Origin: Lodderomyces elongisporus
Taxonomy: Eukaryota > Ascomycota > Pichiomycetes > Serinales > Debaryomycetaceae
Direction: 5' to 3'
Length of the DNA stretch: 64,000 nucleotides
NCBI RefSeq assembly: GCF_030384665.1
Contig: NC_083677.1
Coordinates: 496,001 to 560,000, forward strand
Part shown: one piece after another, positions 59,685 to 64,000 of the stretch
Position numbering within the stretch: the stretch's first letter is position 1
Layout of the letters: each line of letters opens with the position of its first letter
The notes under the pieces: model-generated
Seen by the model: only the letters and a program-made list of their open reading frames with translations
Told to the model about the DNA's origin: nothing
Database searches by the model: none
Program-made: the position numbers and the translations under genes

Positions 59685-60446
59685 ATGAAAGTATCAACAA
59701 TTTTACAAGCTATTGCAATGTTTCAATTAACAACAGCAACCTCACTATGGTCGCTTATCTCCGATAAAGCCAACTTACCAAAACAAGTAGATGATTTGAA
59801 AAACTGTGCTGGGAGTGTAGCTGCTGCCGCTGCTAATAAACTTTCACCAAAAAAATTGTTCCCCACTGACGCTGCTGCTGCCGCTGCTACTACTACTACT
59901 ACTGCTGCTACTGCTATTACTACTAATGGTACAATAAAAGAGATTCCTACAATTTACAGAACCACCACCATTGAAGTTTTCACTAGTGAAGAAGTTGCTG
60001 AAAACAAACAAGCTAGTGCAACGCTACCTTCTGACAATAGTGGTAACAACAATTTTGATGACAAAACCCCAAAAGAAACAAGTACCCCTCCAGCAAACAA
60101 TATTACTCCAGAACCTACCAAAGGCACATATACTGGCGAAGGGACATTTTATTCAACGGGACTTGGTGCATGTGGTGGACGCAATAAGGACTCAGACTAT
60201 ATTGTTGCCCTTTCAGAAAACTTTTACAAAGAGTATACACCAGGAAACAATCCAAATAAAAATACATTGTGCGGCAAGAAACTCCGTGCATTTTACAATG
60301 GAAAATCAGTCGACGTCACTGTGGTGGACTGCTGTGTTGGGTGTGGCTATTACGATTTGGATTTTTCACCTGCTGCATTTAGACAATTGGCTGACCAGAA
60401 ATTGGGTAGAATTCAAGTGACATGGCTGTGGTTGGAAGTAGCCTAG
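59685..60446 (+). CDS. Secreted double-psi beta-barrel protein 3 (RlpA/barwin-like), diverged
   Basis: 253 residues. Signal peptide about 1-19 (KVSTILQAIAMFQLTTAT). Ala/Thr-rich linker encoded by GCTGCTGCC and ACTACTACT repeats. The DPBB domain (GEGTFYSTGLGACGG ... TLCGKKLRAF ... DVTVVDCCVGCGYYDLDFSPAAF) is intact in layout, but the highly conserved DRC has become DCC (Arg to Cys), adding a cysteine. The IVxxYxTVxVD motif near the N-terminus of copies 1 and 2 is only weakly kept (IYRTTTIEVFTSEE). It looks the most diverged of the three. Confidence 0.86.
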   Translation: MKVSTILQAIAMFQLTTATSLWSLISDKANLPKQVDDLKNCAGSVAAAAANKLSPKKLFPTDAAAAAATTTTTAATAITTNGTIKEIPTIYRTTTIEVFTSEEVAENKQASATLPSDNSGNNNFDDKTPKETSTPPANNITPEPTKGTYTGEGTFYSTGLGACGGRNKDSDYIVALSENFYKEYTPGNNPNKNTLCGKKLRAFYNGKSVDVTVVDCCVGCGYYDLDFSPAAFRQLADQKLGRIQVTWLWLEVA

Positions 60447-60991
60447 ATACCGCTTGACCTATTAGTATACATGTATATGTATATGTATATACAGATTTTA
60501 TAGATAAATTGCTTGTTGTTTTCAATATTTTTCGGTCAACTGTAGATCATGTGGTTTGAACAGTACGGTTTTTCTTTTTTTTTAAATAGCTAGAATTTTG
60601 GCTTTATTAGCAATAAAGATGGCCAATCCAAAGTATAAGTAAACAATGTATTAAAGTTTTCCAGAAAACTAATAATTCAACTCGTATAAAATAAAAACGA
60701 AGAACGAAAACCAAAATAAAAATAACAATATATATAAGAAGAAAAAGAATAAAAGCCAAAGTACCGAAGTATAAAATCGGCGATGAAAAGTTGAAGGTGG
60801 AAATAAGAAATAGGAAATTGAAGAATAAGAAGGAAAAAAAGAAAAAACAAAGGGGACACACACCCACACCCACAAACTCATCGACATTACCTAACGTAAC
60901 ATTAATCCTTCGGGGTCCCTGTAAAACTTGTTTTTCTCCTTCTTCTTCTTCATCATCATCTGCTTTTTTTACCATCTAATTTCTTAATTTT
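60447..60991. other. Convergent spacer DPBB3 / Sur7-like gene
   Basis: 3' flanks of both genes, A/T-rich, with ATGTAT repeats at 60470-60490. Frames on the minus strand are Phe/Leu-rich low-complexity noise. Confidence 0.4.
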
Positions 60992-62287
60992 CTATTTTTC
61001 TTCATAGGATGAGTGCTCGTAAGCTGGTGCTTGTTGCACGGTTCTATATCTCCTTTTTCCGGATCCAAACATTCCACAGCAGTGTCCCAAGAGGCTGAAA
61101 ATCACCACTAATAGAGCTGCTGCCGCTGCTGAAAATGCAAATGCGTAGAAATTGATCGACAAGAATGACTTGATTCCAAATTCGCCTAAATCGTCATTGA
61201 CTTTCCTTCTAACAAACACATAACACCCAGTGACTAACCCTGCAGCAATAATGGATGCGAGAAAGATGAGCACTTGAAACATAAAGTTGAGGAATGATAA
61301 GCAGCAATTGTCTGGTGAGATGCAGCATGCCATCAATTGTACAACGATTGAGATGAAGGATAATGCAGCGGTGATCAACATCAATGCAAAACTAGCAGTA
61401 GTCAAGTTGTTTAGTAAAGTCAAGTCATTTTGCAAATTACCTGGCAAGTTCAAGTCCAGTGCAGATAAGTTGTCAATCAATAACTTCAATTCTGTCTTGT
61501 ATTGTTGGGATAATTGGTTAATCTGTTGGGATTGTGTGTCGACACTAATGTCATCAATGGTTCTATTCATTTCTTGTTTGAATATTTCCAAGGGATCAAA
61601 GAAGAAGCCTGCTTTTGGTGGAGAGCACCATGTATAATTGACGTTGGAGTTGTCAAAGTTTTTGTCTATCCAGTGACCCAAGGAATTGTCAAATGGTTCG
61701 GATCCATTACCGACTTTTTCACCACGGCAGTATCCCCAGAAACTGGTTGAGTATACGTCAGCAATCCCCAATTCCTGTGGAGAGACATTGTTTAGAACAT
61801 CAGCAATGGCTGCAGTCAAATCGGAAGCGTCTGTGGGGATGGAGAGATCTGAGGGGAGGGAAATTCCTGATGGGAGCGAGATGCTTGCAGGGATGGAAAT
61901 ACTTGATGGGATTGAAGTTCCCAATGATGTTGCCAATCCTGCAACTTCCGAGCTAAAGCCTGGTTGGTTGATATAGCTTGTGGCTACTCCAATCCATGAG
62001 TTGACCTGGGATGGTAGTTGTAATCCTCCCGTCGTGGTTGTAGGTGTTGCAGTTGCAGTTGCTGTTGCTTCAGTGTCTTGTGCTCTTTTCTTTATTTTGT
62101 TACTGCCTGAACCAACCGATGTGCTTATGATTTGTCTCAAGTCTAAGCCATCCAAGTGGAAATTGATGAGGTATGTGGATGTTAAGTAGTTTTCATTTTT
62201 ATACGAACCGGTGATTGCAAAGCATGATAAGATCAAGCAGGCAACAGAGAAGAAGATGAGTATGACCCGAAAGCAAGCAAAGATCAT
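60992..62287 (-). CDS. Sur7/PalI-family four-TM plasma-membrane protein
   Basis: 431 residues. TM1 at about 5-27 (FRVILIFFSVACLILSCFAI), three more at about 298-322, 332-359 and 375-399, and a short cytosolic tail rich in Arg, Tyr and Ser. The extracellular loop has the Sur7/claudin-like signature SFWGYCRGE ... YTWCSPPKAGFFFDP. Sur7, Fmp45 and relatives mark eisosome/MCC membrane domains and affect cell-wall integrity and sphingolipid balance; PalI/Rim9 act in pH sensing. At 431 aa it is longer than Sur7 (about 300), owing to a Thr/Ala-rich stretch and a hexapeptide repeat (five units of S-I/L-P-x-x-I/L, nt about 61830-61920) before the signature. The exact orthologue is not decided. Confidence 0.85.
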   Translation of the reverse strand: MIFACFRVILIFFSVACLILSCFAITGSYKNENYLTSTYLINFHLDGLDLRQIISTSVGSGSNKIKKRAQDTEATATATATPTTTTGGLQLPSQVNSWIGVATSYINQPGFSSEVAGLATSLGTSIPSSISIPASISLPSGISLPSDLSIPTDASDLTAAIADVLNNVSPQELGIADVYSTSFWGYCRGEKVGNGSEPFDNSLGHWIDKNFDNSNVNYTWCSPPKAGFFFDPLEIFKQEMNRTIDDISVDTQSQQINQLSQQYKTELKLLIDNLSALDLNLPGNLQNDLTLLNNLTTASFALMLITAALSFISIVVQLMACCISPDNCCLSFLNFMFQVLIFLASIIAAGLVTGCYVFVRRKVNDDLGEFGIKSFLSINFYAFAFSAAAAALLVVIFSLLGHCCGMFGSGKRRYRTVQQAPAYEHSSYEEK

Positions 62288-64000
62288 TGTATGTGTTGGG
62301 GGGGAGCTAGGGGGGAAGGTAAGTGACTAGTTCTATAGTGATTTATAGTGAAATGAAATGAAAGGTAAATAATAGATTAGTTGTCAGCGATTGATTCAAA
62401 ATGACAAGGGAAGAGGATGGGGATGGGGATGGGGAGGAAAGCGGAAATGATTCTCTATTTATTTATACTCTGATCCATAGCCTCGTCAAGATGGGATTAG
62501 TTGATGAGTGTATTTGTTTCTTATTATTTTTTTATAAAGGGAAGAGAGAGAGAAAGGTTATGAAACTAAAGGACGGGGGGGTGGTAATACCGTGAACAAG
62601 ACAAATAGATATATACATATATATTAGGTGAGAGATAAATTTTTAAAGTTACAGTAGCAGCAAAAAAAAATGGTGTGCGTATGTGCGTTAAAGAATTATT
62701 ATGAAATATTTCTGCAAATGTTTTTGATTCCTTAAGCAAAAAAAAAAAAAAGGAAAAAGAACCCTTTGTTCTGTAGTGTTTCTGCAACTATGAATTTTGG
62801 TAAATGTAATAGACTCCAGTCCACAAAGGTAGTAGTAGTAGGTATGCAGAGAGGTTAGTGGATGATGACAATGATAACAATGATGATGGTGATGGTGAAA
62901 GAGGGTTTATTGTACAAACAAATTGTGGAGATTTGTTACCATTAGTGCCACCAATAGTTGTATTTGTGTATGTAGCTAAGTACAAAAGTTTTGTATGGAG
63001 TATTATTTTTAGAAAAGAATGTTGTTCACACAGACCATTACACAAAATCAACTTTTTTTTTAATTTAATTTTTTTTTTTTTTTTTTTTTTTTGTATTGCT
63101 TGAAAGATCAAATCCGAGAAATAAAACCAAAAAAACTAAAGCAGGTTTACAAAGAGCAATATCTACAATAGATTATGATGATGAAAGAATAGAGACAACG
63201 TAGTTCAAAAAAAAATAGTGAATAGTGAATGGGGATGGTTGTCAATCTGAAACACTGTTCTCGTGTAGCTATGAGAAATCATTAACAAACAAAGAGTAAG
63301 AAGAATGCAAGAATCGGAGAGTGAATAAGAGGTTGTTTATTATGAGAGGGGGGAAAACGGGGGAGGAAGTAAAATATTGCTGGCTTAAATGTCTTTATGA
63401 GGAAGAGCTACCAAAAAAAAAAAGAAGAACAAAAAGAACAACAAGAAAGAAAGGAGGCTGGTTAATGTACTGCATATAGTAGAGTACTTTGTATACTTCT
63501 ATATATATATATACATACAGTGATTACATAATCATTGAGCAAAGTAAGAAAAATAAAAGGGTCAACCAGGAGAAGCTGAAGAAGCTGAAGAAGCAAGAGA
63601 GTATACCATCTACCATTCTTCAAACATTTTCTATAGCTATTGATAAAGAGCCAGGTGTAATAAACTGTTACCTTATCTAGTGTGAATTTCTTATCCACTT
63701 TATTGGTAATCTCTCAGAACATTCAACTAGACGGAAACGAAAACGGAAACGAAAACTAATCATCAAACGGTATGCAACTAAATACGCTGCATAAACACCG
63801 TTAGTACCTATGAAGGCTTAGACACCAAAGCCTATTGGTTCTTTTATTTTTCTTCTTCTTCTTCTTCTTCGTCTTCTTGACCAATTGTGACATATCTTTC
63901 GAGCCTACTAGAACCACACATAGTCTCAAAGTTCATGATGTGCCAAGTAAAAGCTCAGTCTAGTACTAGAAGAAATGTAATATTCACCAAAGAAAATAAA
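62288..64000. other. Upstream region of the Sur7-like gene to the window edge
   Basis: A/T-rich with GGGGA repeats (62418-62435), a run of 24 T (63069-63092), (AT)n near 63501-63512 and TTCTTC repeats (63851-63875). No gene supported. The right edge may be upstream DNA of a gene outside the window. Confidence 0.4.

Noticed and set aside
1..64000. CRISPR arrays, bacterial operons, phage genes
   Set aside because: None seen. The window is eukaryotic; tandem repeats found are microsatellites or coding repeats without spacer structure.

Overview
The window is nuclear DNA of a budding yeast of the CTG-Ser (CUG) clade, most like the Lodderomyces elongisporus / Candida parapsilosis group. The grounds are gene content (a glucosylceramide synthase of the Hsx11 type, absent from Saccharomyces cerevisiae; a long Def1; two-LIM plus RhoGAP Rga2; an Atg11 with Candida-like features), nearly intron-free genes, A/T-rich spacers, abundant CAA/CAG polyglutamine tracts, and CTG codons lying where serine suits the surrounding sequence (for example a CTG-AAY tandem repeat in RGA2 that reads Ser-Asn in this clade). 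The species is inference.

Layout. 1-2655: the 5' part of a Ty3/gypsy-type LTR retrotransposon on the minus strand, running off the left edge. It has one uninterrupted gag-pro-pol frame with no stop codon inside the window, which makes it easy to miss. 3260-17766: DEF1, ATG11, a PRPP synthetase, an FMS1/CBP1-like amine oxidase and a large RFX-family transcription factor. 17767-24761: a 7-kb stretch with no recognisable gene. 24762-30885: CAT2 (carnitine acetyltransferase) divergent from HSX11, with a clear small intron 0.45-0.55 kb upstream of HSX11. 33952-44876: RGA2, SDH6 and an EST1/PIN-domain protein of the Esl1/Esl2 type. 46600-55253: a complete Ty3/gypsy LTR element with identical 454-bp LTRs, a 5-bp target-site duplication (AGGGA), a primer-binding site, a polypurine tract, Gag, and Pol in the +1 frame. 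56073-60446: three tandem secreted double-psi beta-barrel (RlpA/barwin-like) proteins. 60992-62287: a Sur7/PalI-family four-TM membrane protein. The rest is spacer.

How the parts fit. The two retroelements belong to different families: the left one places its start codon inside the LTR and has a Gag region with several hydrophobic segments, while the complete one has a classical CCHC zinc-knuckle Gag and an apparent +1 frameshift site (GCG AGG C). The right end is a cell-surface neighbourhood (three secreted DPBB paralogues plus a Sur7-like plasma-membrane protein). The remaining genes are unrelated housekeeping and regulatory genes. No tRNA, rRNA, CRISPR or other structural RNA gene could be supported.
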